64,000 bases of DNA from Leisingera aquimarina DSM 24565 (GTDB taxonomy: Bacteria; Pseudomonadota; Alphaproteobacteria; Rhodobacterales; Rhodobacteraceae), in the NCBI RefSeq assembly GCF_000473165.1, contig NZ_KI421504.1, positions 3,200,094 to 3,264,093 of the forward strand, written 5' to 3'. Shown one piece after another: positions 45,360 through 53,222 of this stretch; positions within the stretch are counted from its first letter, which is position 1; each line of letters starts with the position of its first letter. The notes under the pieces were generated by a model. The model was given only the letters and a program-made list of their open reading frames with translations, did no database searches and had not been told where the DNA came from. Position numbers and translations under genes: made by a program.

Positions 45360-46478
45360 TCAGAACTTCCAGCGGGCGCCGGCCAGGATCACATTGGCAT
45401 CCTGATAGGTGGCAGCACTGGTATCGGCATAGGAATAGTCACGGTAGGCCAGATAGGTTTCTACATTGTATGCGTCGATCTTCTGGACCGCGGCCACGCC
45501 CCAGGACTCGGCGCTGTCACCGGTGGTGACCATGTCCGAGCCGTCATAGTAATCAACCGAGAACGCAGTAGAGCCCGCCGAGATCAGATCCGCCTTGTAG
45601 CCCAGCTTGACGTAGGCGTAGGTGCCTGCAATGTCGCGCTCGCCCGCAGCCAAGTTCAGCGACAGCCCGGTAGCCTTGTGCAGCACCGCAAACGAGCCTG
45701 AGATATCGCGCTGGTCGGCTTTACCGGTTTCTTCTGTCCAGGATGCGCCGATGCCGCTGTCGATGGCAAAGCCGGCAGCGTCATCATTGGCCCAACGCAC
45801 CGCCACGTCATAGCTTTCGCGGTCGTTTGCGTCTTTCAGCACGTCAGTGCCGTAAGAGGTGGACAGGGTAAAGCCCGCAAGTTCCGGGGTGTCATAGCGA
45901 ACCCGGCCAAGGCGGCCGCCGTCCAGATCGGTGAAGGCATCACCGATATCCACACCGCTGAGAGCGCCGCCAGTGGTGCGGAAAGCATAGCCGCCGGCGG
46001 AGTCGGCAACAGAGTTGGAGGCGCCGAGGCCAGTGCCCGAGAAATCCGCGCCGGTGATGCCGTCGGTTGCCATCGAGCCCTGACCCGCGGAAAAGCGGCC
46101 ATAGCTGGCGGTGTCGAACTGGAAATCAACATGGCGGATGTTGGTGCGGTCCCAGCTTACGTTATCACCAGTGGTCAGCTGGCTGACCCCGTCAGACCCG
46201 CGAAACCCGAAAGCGGTCTCAAAGCGGAACCGCAGAGTATTCTCGCCGTAGGCCTGCTCCAATTCGAAACCGATGCGCGAATTGGATGCCTCGTTGTCCA
46301 CCAGGCGGTTAAAGTCATCCTGCCCGTCATCAAAGGACTGGAACGACGGGTTGAATTGCCCGTACCAGCGGAAGCTGCCGCCGGTGTCATTGGTGTAAGT
46401 CGGGCCCGCAAATGCCGGGGCTGCAAGCGCTGCTGCCAAAGAGGCCGCGCCTGCTCGCGCTGCAAATTTAATGCTCAT
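45360..46478 (-). CDS. Outer-membrane porin
   Basis: 372 residues. The signal peptide (MSIKFAARAGAASLAAALAA...AFAG) leads to a beta-barrel ending in VILAGARWKF, the C-terminal Phe required for outer-membrane insertion. GGSFRWYGQFNPSFQSFDDG and RFRFETAFGFRGSDG are typical alphaproteobacterial porin strands. It forms a general diffusion channel. Start set to MSIKF (46478); the frame extends to 46520 only through low-quality sequence. The gene lies beside a broken paralogue (46845-47145). Confidence 0.9.
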   Translation of the reverse strand: MSIKFAARAGAASLAAALAAPAFAGPTYTNDTGGSFRWYGQFNPSFQSFDDGQDDFNRLVDNEASNSRIGFELEQAYGENTLRFRFETAFGFRGSDGVSQLTTGDNVSWDRTNIRHVDFQFDTASYGRFSAGQGSMATDGITGADFSGTGLGASNSVADSAGGYAFRTTGGALSGVDIGDAFTDLDGGRLGRVRYDTPELAGFTLSTSYGTDVLKDANDRESYDVAVRWANDDAAGFAIDSGIGASWTEETGKADQRDISGSFAVLHKATGLSLNLAAGERDIAGTYAYVKLGYKADLISAGSTAFSVDYYDGSDMVTTGDSAESWGVAAVQKIDAYNVETYLAYRDYSYADTSAATYQDANVILAGARWKF

Positions 46479-46844
46479 TATCTTCAGGTCTCCTGTTCCG
46501 TCAGCAGCAGGTCTCTCCATCCCTGAGACCGCTGCTTGAGCCAGGAGCTATCACGCGTTTTTCCGCCGCTTCAGGGTTGAAAATTCACCCCGGGATCAGA
46601 GAAAATGAATAGGCGAGTTTTTGCCTACAGCAATTTTCAGCCTGCAAGAAACCGCTTACGGACAATGCGTTAGGTGAAGAAGGTCACTTTCACCCAATCG
46701 TCAGGATCAGAGTGGCCATGCAATTTCTGCAACCCTGCGCATACGCTCAATACTGCATTCATTTTTGCACAGGGCAGCGCCGCGGCGACCGGCAAAAAAC
46801 GCCCCGGACAACCGGGGCATTTCAATGCGCTGCGCCTCGCTGGA
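46479..46844. other. Porin upstream region
   Basis: 366 bp. It contains the porin promoter region and, at 46794-46818, a hairpin (GCCCCGG-ACAA-CCGGGGC) with a U-run on the minus strand that acts as terminator of the porin remnant. Confidence 0.55.
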
Positions 46845-47145
46845 TCAGAATTTCCAACGTGCGCCCAGGACCCAAGTGGTCAGATCCTGATAAGTCGCTG
46901 CCGCATCTTCATATTCATACATCTGATAGGTCAGGTAGATATCGGTATTGAGGTTCTCGACCTTCTGAACCGCACCGATCCCCCAGCCTTTGGCGCTGGA
47001 CCCGGTGACATTGAAGTCTTCGCCGTCATAGTAATGCACTCCGACACCGGTTTTCCCCCAGTTGAACCACTCATTTTCATAGCCGATCTTGGCGTAGTAA
47101 TAACTTGGGTCGCTGGCGCCCGCTGCGTCATCGTCCCGGGTGCCG
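46845..47145 (-). pseudogene. Truncated porin gene (3' third only)
   Basis: The last about 100 codons match the neighbouring intact porin: SYYYAKIGYENEWFNWG, GVGVHYYDGEDFNVTG, AKGWGIGAVQKVENLNT and the final WVLGARWKF. Upstream of about 47145 the frame continues straight into transposase-derived sequence, so start, signal peptide and most barrel strands are missing. It cannot form a porin. A terminator (46794-46818) still follows it. It is the breakpoint on the core-genome side of the accessory region. Confidence 0.85.
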
Positions 47146-47985
47146 CCGCTGTCTTGGAGATGCTGACGGGGGCGCTCCCTTTTCCGGTCTGGTGAGAAGC
47201 GGTAGACCACGCCGGGCGGCGCCGTGCCGGCCCAGGGCCTCTGATCCGAGACGTAGGCCCAGCCCCGGCCTTGCTTGACCCCTTTGCCCAGGCCGCGGTC
47301 CCGGCGGGACCGATCCAGGACGCAGATCGGTGTGTCATCCATTGCCCGGCAAGCGCATCCGAAGGATGCTGCCGAGAGGGAGCGTGGAGCAACGGTGCCG
47401 CCATGACCTCGGCTTCTATCCTTTCGATGACCGGCTCAAGCACCTTCATGCCCCGGCCGCACCCATGCGGGCGTAGATCTCGTTGAGGCGGTAGAGCGGC
47501 ACGTGGCCATCAAACTTGGAGACCAGCACGTGAGCCAGCAGGCCCGGCCATACTGCCGGGGATGGGGCGGCTCGGGGCGGCGGGCTGCACCATCTTCTCG
47601 CACCGGCGGCAGGACTTCTTCACCCGCGCGACTTGGATGACTTTCATCTGCGCAGCGACCATGTCGAGCAGTTCGCTCACATCCTCGCCGACCACACGGA
47701 GACCACCCCCGCAATCGGGACAGCAGGTGCCGGGATCAAGCTCACGGCGTTCAAGTGGTGTCTCGTCCGACACCCGCGGCCTGCGACGGGGGCGCACCTC
47801 GGCGGTCCCGGGATCGGTGGCGGGAGGCTCGGCATCCTCCTCCTCGGGCGGTTCGTCTTGCTGTTCGGCGGTTACGATCAGCAGGTCTTCCAGCGCCAGT
47901 TCGAGCTGGGCGATCTCCCTTTCGATCTTCTCTGATGACTTCCCGAAGGCTTGCTTCTGGAGCTTGGCAAGCGAGCCAGCCAATC
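47146..47985 (-). pseudogene. IS66-family transposase (tnpC) remnant
   Basis: Fragments of one IS66 TnpC in several frames, in order on the minus strand: KLQKQAFGKSSEKIEREIAQ, the zinc-finger part CCPDCGGGLRVVGEDVSE and SCRRCEKMVQPAAPSRPI, then after a frameshift LLAHVLVSKFDGHVPLYRL. A gap follows, then MKVLEPVIERIEAEVMA, then MDDTPICVLDRSRRD and GVVYRFSPDRKRERPRQHL. At least one frameshift and two internal losses or insertions are visible, and the C-terminal catalytic part is missing. No tnpA or tnpB and no terminal inverted repeats recognised. It fuses to the porin remnant on one side and to the tail gene on the other. Confidence 0.85.
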
Positions 47986-48453
47986 GGCGCGCTGCTCATC
48001 GGTCAGCCCACCGGCGAAAGCCAGATCGGACGGACCGCGAGTGTAAGTCACTTTCGCGCCCACAAGGTCCAGATAGCCCCGCACCGCGGCCATGGTGCCT
48101 TTCTGGCGCTGCAGCCTCGGCGCTTCGGCAATCGCCCGGCGCTGCGTATTCTCTGGCCAGTCGTCGAACCACAGGTCGACGCCCCAGGTTTGCGCCAGCC
48201 ATGGCAGCAGATGCGCCGGGCACGTCCAGGCGTTCAGGGTTCCGGGCAAGCCCTCGCTGCCTAGCGCCCAGCGCGTACCGCTGCCCTCTGCGAACTCGGC
48301 CAGGGGGTAACGCACCACATCCGGCAAATCGAGCTGTGCGGCCACCTCTGCCGGTGCTGGACGTTGCGACGCTGGGCGCCCAGCGCGTTGCGCCTGATCC
48401 AAGAGTCCGCGCAGCTGCTTGTTCTCTGCCTTCAGATCCTCGACCACCCCCAT
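47985..48453 (-). pseudogene. Truncated P2-like tail protein I gene with foreign N-terminus
   Basis: The first about 30 codons encode a coiled coil (MGVVEDLKAENKQLRGLLDQ) unlike known tail I proteins. Then comes a clear gpI segment: LPGTLNAWTCPAHLLPWLAQ, LWFDDWPENTQRRAIA, and QRQKGTMAAVRGYLDLVG, ending at DWLARLP where the IS66 remnant begins. So a deletion may have joined an early gene to the tail gene, and the IS later removed the tail gene end. The natural start of gpI cannot be recovered. Confidence 0.7.
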
Positions 48454-48456
48454 GCG

Positions 48457-48858
48457 TCAGCCTTTCGCCTTGGTGATAAAGATCTCGATGCCTTGGGCCG
48501 CAAGAATGGCCTTCACGAGTTTGAATTTCTCAGTTTCATGGCCCTTGCGGTCCTCGATCACGGCACAGCCAAGCCGTTTGTCGACATAGGTGAAGTCAGC
48601 CCGGTAAACGCGCTGTTTCTTTCCGCTGTCCGTCATGACGGGGCCATCCCTACCTTGCAGCGGGATTTCCACCTGGCGACGCAGACCGCAGATATCGCCT
48701 GCCTCTTGCAGGAGCAGCAGTTCCGCCCAGCGCTGGGCCTCTGTCTTGCTGTCGTGGGTTATGCCGTCTGGTGTGGTGGTGCGCTTGGTTCCCCGCACAC
48801 GGCGCTTATCCTGCTCCTGTGTGCCTTCCAGCTCCTTGCGGTACTGCTCTGCTGTCAA
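48457..48858 (-). CDS. DUF1064 domain-containing phage protein
   Basis: 133 residues. The segment GITHDSKTEAQRWAELLLLQ and the pairs YRADFTYVDKRLGCAVIEDRKG and KLVKAILAAQGIEIFI match DUF1064, a small nuclease-like fold frequent in phage replication/recombination regions. Conserved Glu and Asp (SKTEAQRW, YRADF, VIEDRKG) look like a PD-(D/E)XK active site. The start is a TTG at 48858, since no ATG precedes the domain. Lies 19 bp after the preceding gene and 3 bp before the tail fragment. Confidence 0.78.
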   Translation of the reverse strand: MTAEQYRKELEGTQEQDKRRVRGTKRTTTPDGITHDSKTEAQRWAELLLLQEAGDICGLRRQVEIPLQGRDGPVMTDSGKKQRVYRADFTYVDKRLGCAVIEDRKGHETEKFKLVKAILAAQGIEIFITKAKG

Positions 48859-48877
48859 TCAGTCTGTCATGGTGCCC

Positions 48878-49912
48878 TCATATGCCCAGCGCTTCTTTGT
48901 ACATTTCGAGCACCGCCTCTTCTTCGTCGATATCGTCCTTGTCGCGTTTCCGCAGGGCGATGATCTTGCGCATCACCTTGGTGTCGTACCCGCGCGCCTT
49001 TGCCTCTGCCATCACCTCTTTCTGCTGTTCGGCGATGGTCTTCTTTTCCTCGTCCAGGCGTTCAAAGCGTTCAATGAACTGGCGCAGCTCGCTGGCGGTG
49101 GCCCGATATGTGGAATTCGACGCGTCCTCGAAATCAGGGTCGGCTTTCATCTTGGGCTTACCGCTCTTCTGTCGCTGTTCCTCATGCTTTTCCTTGAGTG
49201 CTCGGGAGGCGATATCGTCAGAAGCTGCCGCCAGCATCTGCACGACGGTTTCGCGGTCAGCGTCTTTCGGAATGGCAGCCTGCAATGCAATGGCATCCAG
49301 GATGGCTTCAACAGTGGCGATCTCACGCTTGCCCACCTTGTCGGCGACAGACACGATCCCGGCCTCTTCCAGCCTTTCCATGAGCCGTGAAGCTTTGTTG
49401 TAGCCGATGGAAAGTTTGCACTGGATGTAAGACGTGCTGGCCTTCTGTTCCTTCACCACCACTGCAGCGGCACGGAAATAGAGCGCGTCACCTTCGGAAT
49501 TGAGCTGGCCAGCGGCGGGCGCCGCGTCTTTCCCCTGGAAGGAATTCGCGCCGACGCGGACGTGCGCGCCAGCACCAAACGTAATATGCCCCGGATCAGC
49601 CTTCTGAAGCGGCTGAACGATTTCCTTAATCAGCGCAGTCCTTTCAGAGCTACCCCGGATTTCTTCCCAGCGTGCCGCCAGCGCCGCCCAGTAAGCGTTG
49701 ACCTCGGCCATGCGGTGCAATTCGCCGCGCAGGCTGGGCACCATGTCGAGCAGTTTCTCGCAACGGCCAAAGTCCCCCGCATCGAGCGGATAGCTGCCGT
49801 CCTGGCTTCCTGCGCCTACCAGATGCGCGGTGATGGCGTGAGCGGAGGCACCGGCCGCCCCAGACTTCACCCATTCGTTGTATCCTTCTGGTGCCTCGTC
49901 GAAATCGAGCAT
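48878..49912 (-). CDS. FtsK-gamma / GapR (DUF2312) fusion protein
   Basis: 344 residues, three parts. Residues 1-120 resemble phage proteins of unknown role (YPLDAGDFGRCEKLLDMVPS, NAYWAALAARWEEI). Residues 142-200 form an FtsK gamma winged helix (LYFRAAAVVVKEQKASTSYI, LSIGYNKASRLMERLEEAGI, VGKREI), which in FtsK reads polar chromosomal sequences. Residues 268-344 are DUF2312/GapR (ASELRQFIERFERLDEEKK, RGYDTKVMRKIIALRKRD), a nucleoid protein that binds overtwisted DNA. No ATPase motor is present. It probably acts on phage or host DNA topology. Confidence 0.85.
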   Translation of the reverse strand: MLDFDEAPEGYNEWVKSGAAGASAHAITAHLVGAGSQDGSYPLDAGDFGRCEKLLDMVPSLRGELHRMAEVNAYWAALAARWEEIRGSSERTALIKEIVQPLQKADPGHITFGAGAHVRVGANSFQGKDAAPAAGQLNSEGDALYFRAAAVVVKEQKASTSYIQCKLSIGYNKASRLMERLEEAGIVSVADKVGKREIATVEAILDAIALQAAIPKDADRETVVQMLAAASDDIASRALKEKHEEQRQKSGKPKMKADPDFEDASNSTYRATASELRQFIERFERLDEEKKTIAEQQKEVMAEAKARGYDTKVMRKIIALRKRDKDDIDEEEAVLEMYKEALGI

Positions 49913-49913
49913 T

Positions 49914-50210
49914 CTACCGCTTCCTTTCCTGATGGTCTTTCAGCTTCCGGCCAGCGAACTTGAGCGCGTTGGCCATGTCCTGGGCGTTCGGGTGCTTGTC
50001 CGCGGCGGAGGCGGCGAGCTGGCACTGAGTGCGGTATGCCCCGGCGATCTCGTCGAGGCTGTTGAACCGCTTGCTGCTGGGCACCTCCTGGCCGACCAGG
50101 CCCTTGCCCGGGGCGATGATAATGCAATCGCCAAGGTCCAGATCTACGGTGACGGTGATCTTGCCGAACTTGGTGCCATGGGTGGCCGGGTCGAGGTGCG
50201 GGCTGTTCAT
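49914..50210 (-). CDS. Small phage protein of unknown function
   Basis: 98 residues, MNSPHLDPATHGTKFGKITV, with a Lys/Gly-rich middle (IIIAPGKGLVGQEVPSSKRF) and a basic helical end (ALKFAGRKLKDHQERKR). The ATG overlaps the preceding stop (ATGA). It lies one base before the FtsK-gamma/GapR gene. Lysine-rich helical tail suggests nucleic-acid contact, but there is no family match I can name. Confidence 0.6.
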   Translation of the reverse strand: MNSPHLDPATHGTKFGKITVTVDLDLGDCIIIAPGKGLVGQEVPSSKRFNSLDEIAGAYRTQCQLAASAADKHPNAQDMANALKFAGRKLKDHQERKR

Positions 50211-50761
50211 ACGTTGATCCCCGCCGCCTGGCATTCCGCCGCTGTCACCAACCCGGCCGCGATGCGTTCGCCCGCCTGACTGGGCTTGATGGTCCGCGCC
50301 CAAGCCTTGCGGTCCCGGATTTCCTGGGCCCGTGCTTCCAGCACCTTCTGCGGATCAACGGTTTCGACCGGAGCGGTCACGTGCTGGCGCCAGCGCTTCT
50401 CGTCGATCCAGTTCTCGGAATACTTGATGAAACGCGGCTTGTTGCCGACCTGCTCGACGGCATAGGCCCGGGCCCCTGCCAGGATCTCTTTCGGTTCAAC
50501 ACCGGCGCCTAGCGCTTCTCTCAGCGATTCCTCGGTCTCCTCGTGGTCACCCATCCGGGGATAGACGCTGACGAACTCACCAAAGAAACCATCAAAATCA
50601 AAATCGGATTTGTGCGGGGCGTCAGCCGCGCAACTTATTTGTTTTTCTTTTTGTTTGTTGTTCTTTCTTAAGGGGCCGGTTTTACCGGCGGGCGGGTTTT
50701 TCCGGCTCACGGTGACCAGTTTCAGCGGCAATTTCACCGGGGGCCGGTTTTTCCGGCTCAC
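50207..50761 (-). CDS. Phage protein, probably continuation of the replication-type gene
   Basis: 184 codons. The part after about residue 40 looks real: FDFDGFFGEFVSVYPRMGDHEE, ALGAGVEPKEILAGARAYA and NKPRFIKYSENWIDEKRWR, of the kind found in C-terminal halves of phage replication proteins. The first 40 codons are basic and Pro-rich and overlap the upstream gene by 80 bp in another frame. GTG starts have no SD. A frameshift joining both frames into one protein is possible. Confidence 0.6.
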   Translation of the reverse strand: MSRKNRPPVKLPLKLVTVSRKNPPAGKTGPLRKNNKQKEKQISCAADAPHKSDFDFDGFFGEFVSVYPRMGDHEETEESLREALGAGVEPKEILAGARAYAVEQVGNKPRFIKYSENWIDEKRWRQHVTAPVETVDPQKVLEARAQEIRDRKAWARTIKPSQAGERIAAGLVTAAECQAAGINV

Positions 50762-51122
50762 GGTGCGAAGACGCCCCGACTACATCTTGTGGTGCGTTCC
50801 CCGCTTGTTCTCCACTATCGTGTGCTGACGGCTCATCGATCACTTCCCATTCATAGCCATCAAGGCGCCCATCGGCTCCCTGTTTGGGGCGGATGATCAG
50901 GTAGCCAGCTGCTTTCAGCTCGCGAATGATGCGCTGATATTTGTCTTTCTTGCACCCAAGGATTTCCATGGATTTTTCACGGTAGAAAACCCATTCCTCA
51001 CTGCACGACATGATGTAACAGAGCATCAGCCGCGACTCGGCGGTGATGGACGTGTCACGAATGACGGCGTTTGGAATTGTGGAGTACCCTGACCGCCGTC
51101 GGATTCTGATCCGCTGGCTCAT
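50682..51122 (-). CDS. Phage replication-type winged-helix protein
   Basis: 146 residues. It begins MSQRIRIRRRSGYSTIPNAV, then LMLCYIMSCSEEWVFYREKSM and GCKKDKYQRIIRELKAAGYL, the replication-organiser-type winged helix frequent in phages, followed by a Pro/Glu linker. The stop codon falls in the middle of a Pro/Lys repeat that is preserved in the next frame (50207-50761). Good SD (AGGAGAG) upstream. It should bind the phage origin. Read as two genes or as one gene with a frameshift. Confidence 0.7.
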   Translation of the reverse strand: MSQRIRIRRRSGYSTIPNAVIRDTSITAESRLMLCYIMSCSEEWVFYREKSMEILGCKKDKYQRIIRELKAAGYLIIRPKQGADGRLDGYEWEVIDEPSAHDSGEQAGNAPQDVVGASSHREPEKPAPGEIAAETGHREPEKPARR

Positions 51123-51222
51123 CTTTCTCTCCTGCTGCTCGATTGATTGCGCCCAGCGCGCTTGGCGGCTCCTGCGGGGCCTGTGTCGCCATCAGCAGCC
51201 GCTATGTGGGCCGTGACGACAT

Positions 51223-51327
51223 TCAGGCGTTCATGATGCGCGCGGTGCTGCGGTGGCCCCTGCGGGCCTTGTGCGCGTCCGTCAGCAGGCAAAGGCGCTC
51301 AACCCTGGCGACGATAAGGTCGGTCAT
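51223..51327 (-). CDS. Small ORF coupled to the methyltransferase-like gene
   Basis: 34 codons starting MTDLIVARVERLCLLTDAHK and ending with ARIMNA. Its ATG overlaps the preceding stop by 4 bp (ATGA), which favours a real translated peptide. No family recognised. It could be a truncated helical DNA-binding protein or an incidental overlap. Confidence 0.4.
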   Translation of the reverse strand: MTDLIVARVERLCLLTDAHKARRGHRSTARIMNA

Positions 51328-51863
51328 GACGCCCTCCCGTAGAACTCGGTGGGCGCGTTATCTGGCTCTTGGAACAGATGCCACGCAACGTTGTCTTTGC
51401 CGGTCTGTTTGGTGTTCTCGATCCAGCACAGGCGGCCTACGGATATGACCTTGCGAAGACGAGGCAGATACGCCTGTGCCTGGGCGGTATGAACCCAATC
51501 AGCATCGAACAGCAGCCATGTCGGCAGCGCGTCCGAAAACTGAACAATCATCGGGTGCAGGATCCGCCGCGTCCAAGCCGAGTTGGTAATGATCACCTCG
51601 GCACCGGTGGCGCGGATCTCTTCCGGCGTTGCGGTCAGCGCATCGGCGCGGAAGATCCATTCATCCTGCGGCCGAATGTCGGTAGCGACGACACACTCGT
51701 GCCCTTGGGCCATAAGTTCAAGGGCCATGTCACCCCGGCCCGCGCACGGTTCCCAGAACTTCACGCGCGGTGCCAGATGGCGGAAGAGCGGCGGATAGGT
51801 CCGCTTGTCAAAGGTCAGGTAGGCGTCATTTTTCCGACGCTGGAAAGAACAGCGCTTCCCCAT
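51324..51863 (-). CDS. Phage adenine-methyltransferase-like protein with altered motif IV
   Basis: 179 residues. The SAM-binding motif is clear (FWEPCAGRGDMALELMAQGH, then VVATDIRPQD). The catalytic motif, usually NPPY or NPPW in N6-adenine methyltransferases, is here NSAW in VIITNSAWTRRILHPMI. Substitution of both prolines makes activity questionable. The remaining fold and length fit small phage methyltransferases. Start at MGKRCSFQRRKND (51863); divergent from the SWIM/BRCT gene. Confidence 0.75.
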   Translation of the reverse strand: MGKRCSFQRRKNDAYLTFDKRTYPPLFRHLAPRVKFWEPCAGRGDMALELMAQGHECVVATDIRPQDEWIFRADALTATPEEIRATGAEVIITNSAWTRRILHPMIVQFSDALPTWLLFDADWVHTAQAQAYLPRLRKVISVGRLCWIENTKQTGKDNVAWHLFQEPDNAPTEFYGRAS

Positions 51864-52275
51864 TAGCCTGCCCTCTGCTGAATAACTGGCAGTGACGGGT
51901 GAACCCGCCTCTGGCGCCTGCTTGCGCCCCGGTGACGGCACCTACCGGCTAAATTCTCCCCCTGAGGGGCGCGCCAGGTCCGGTTGTCAGTGCTGTCTTG
52001 TTGTTCCGCTGTCCCGTGATGCCCAGCGGCAGGTTCTCCCGGCGCTTGTCCGGTGATGCGCGGCAGGTCTCGACCCCTGCCGCGCTGTTTCATCCCGCAC
52101 CCAAGGAAGGAAAGTGCAGAATGAAATCTCTGGTGCGGCAGCTGCTCGCCACCACTTGCCCCACGCAACCCCTGATGGATAACGGACGGACAGATTTAAC
52201 CGATTGATTGCGGGCCGCACCTCGCACGTGCGACCCGCTACCCCCCTTGCTTTGCACACAAGAAAGGAGCGCATC
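51864..52275. other. Divergent region upstream of the SWIM/BRCT gene
   Basis: 412 bp. Apart from a small ORF (52121-52207) I see no gene. It must hold promoters for the minus-strand methyltransferase-like gene and the plus-strand SWIM/BRCT gene. No direct operator match to the 53.5-54.1 kb sites. Confidence 0.4.
52121..52207 (+). CDS. Candidate leader or micro-protein gene
   Basis: 28 codons, MKSLVRQLLATTCPTQPLMD and on to a TGA, with a near-perfect SD (AAGGAAGGAAAG, about 5-nt spacing). It ends 68 bp before the SWIM/BRCT start. A leader peptide or a short helical protein is possible. Too short for family evidence. Confidence 0.35.
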   Translation: MKSLVRQLLATTCPTQPLMDNGRTDLTD

Positions 52276-52896
52276 TTGGAATTTTTGATTGAGAGCAGAT
52301 CCAGCGAAAACATGTACAACGTGACGGTAACCCAGGAGAGCAATGGCCCGGCACTTACCTGCACCTGCCCTGCTGCGGCGATGGGCAGCTACTGCAAGCA
52401 CCGCTTGGCCATCATTGATGGTGATGGCCGTGACGTTGTTCGCGCCACTCACGATGTAAAAACCGTTCCCGCACTCATTTCCGGCACCCCTCTTGAAGAG
52501 GCAATCACGCGGATGCGCCAACAGGAGCAGGCGCTCAAAGACGCGCAAGCCGAATTGAAAAGAATCAAAAAAGGCGTGGCGCGGATCATGCAGGGTTCTC
52601 AGAAGCAGCCGTCAGAAAGCACCCCCGTGGTTAGCGCCGCGACCAATGGCTTTGATCCTGATGACAAGCGCCCACTCGCGAACACGGCAGTGGTTTTCTC
52701 TGGAACGTTTGAAAAGCTGAGCCGCACAGAGGCCAAACGAGCGGCGGAAGAGAACGGTGCGAAGGTGTACGGGAATATTACAAAGAAGGCCGATTTTCTT
52801 GTCTGCGGAGAAGGCGCAGGAAGCAAAGCCGCCAAAGCCGCCGAACTTGGCATTCGCACTATTTCGGAAGCTGAATTCCTTGCTATGCTTGAGTAA
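52276..52896 (+). CDS. SWIM zinc-finger / BRCT domain protein
   Basis: 206 residues, three parts. Residues 15-50 hold a SWIM zinc finger, Cys29, Cys31, Cys40, His42 in LTCTCPAAAMGSYCKH (CxC-x8-CxH). Residues 75-112 form a coiled coil (ITRMRQQEQALKDAQAELKR). Residues 135-206 form a BRCT domain (TAVVFSGTFEKLSRTEAKRA, then ADFLVCGEGAGSKAAKAAEL) like the C-terminal domain of LigA. The start is TTG with AAGGAG eight bases upstream. Likely a DNA-repair or DNA-end-binding protein. It lies in reverse orientation among the early phage genes. Confidence 0.82.
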   Translation: MEFLIESRSSENMYNVTVTQESNGPALTCTCPAAAMGSYCKHRLAIIDGDGRDVVRATHDVKTVPALISGTPLEEAITRMRQQEQALKDAQAELKRIKKGVARIMQGSQKQPSESTPVVSAATNGFDPDDKRPLANTAVVFSGTFEKLSRTEAKRAAEENGAKVYGNITKKADFLVCGEGAGSKAAKAAELGIRTISEAEFLAMLE

Positions 52897-52898
52897 GG

Positions 52899-53222
52899 TC
52901 ACGCCGCCCGCTCCATCGCCTGGCCGAAGAACTCCGGCGCGGCGGGGTCGGTCAGCATGACAAGCAGCGCAATATGGCTGGTGGGGGCTGTGACGGCGCC
53001 CCACCAGTTTAACGCGGTCTGGAATGATACGTCGCAGAACAGCGCGACCTCGCGCGGACTGTGAAACCGGGCGCGGAAGTAGCTCGACCATAGGTCAGGC
53101 GCGCTGACCTTCAGGGCGTAGGGGTCAAATTGTTTTGACCAAGACGTTTGCCCAGCGCCTGCCCCAGTGTCAGGGCATGGCACATCATTGTTCACAATTA
53201 GGGTCAGGCGGGGGCGGCTCAT
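52899..53222 (-). CDS. Phage protein, helix-turn-helix type, of unknown role
   Basis: 107 residues. Middle segment SSYFRARFHSPREVALFCDVSF, then TALNWWGAVTAPTSHI looks like a helix-turn-helix DNA-binding region (broken for length). It overlaps the preceding Cro-like gene by 4 bp, so the two form a coupled unit that converges with the SWIM/BRCT gene 3 bp away. Probably a second regulator of the early operon. Confidence 0.65.
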   Translation of the reverse strand: MSRPRLTLIVNNDVPCPDTGAGAGQTSWSKQFDPYALKVSAPDLWSSYFRARFHSPREVALFCDVSFQTALNWWGAVTAPTSHIALLVMLTDPAAPEFFGQAMERAA

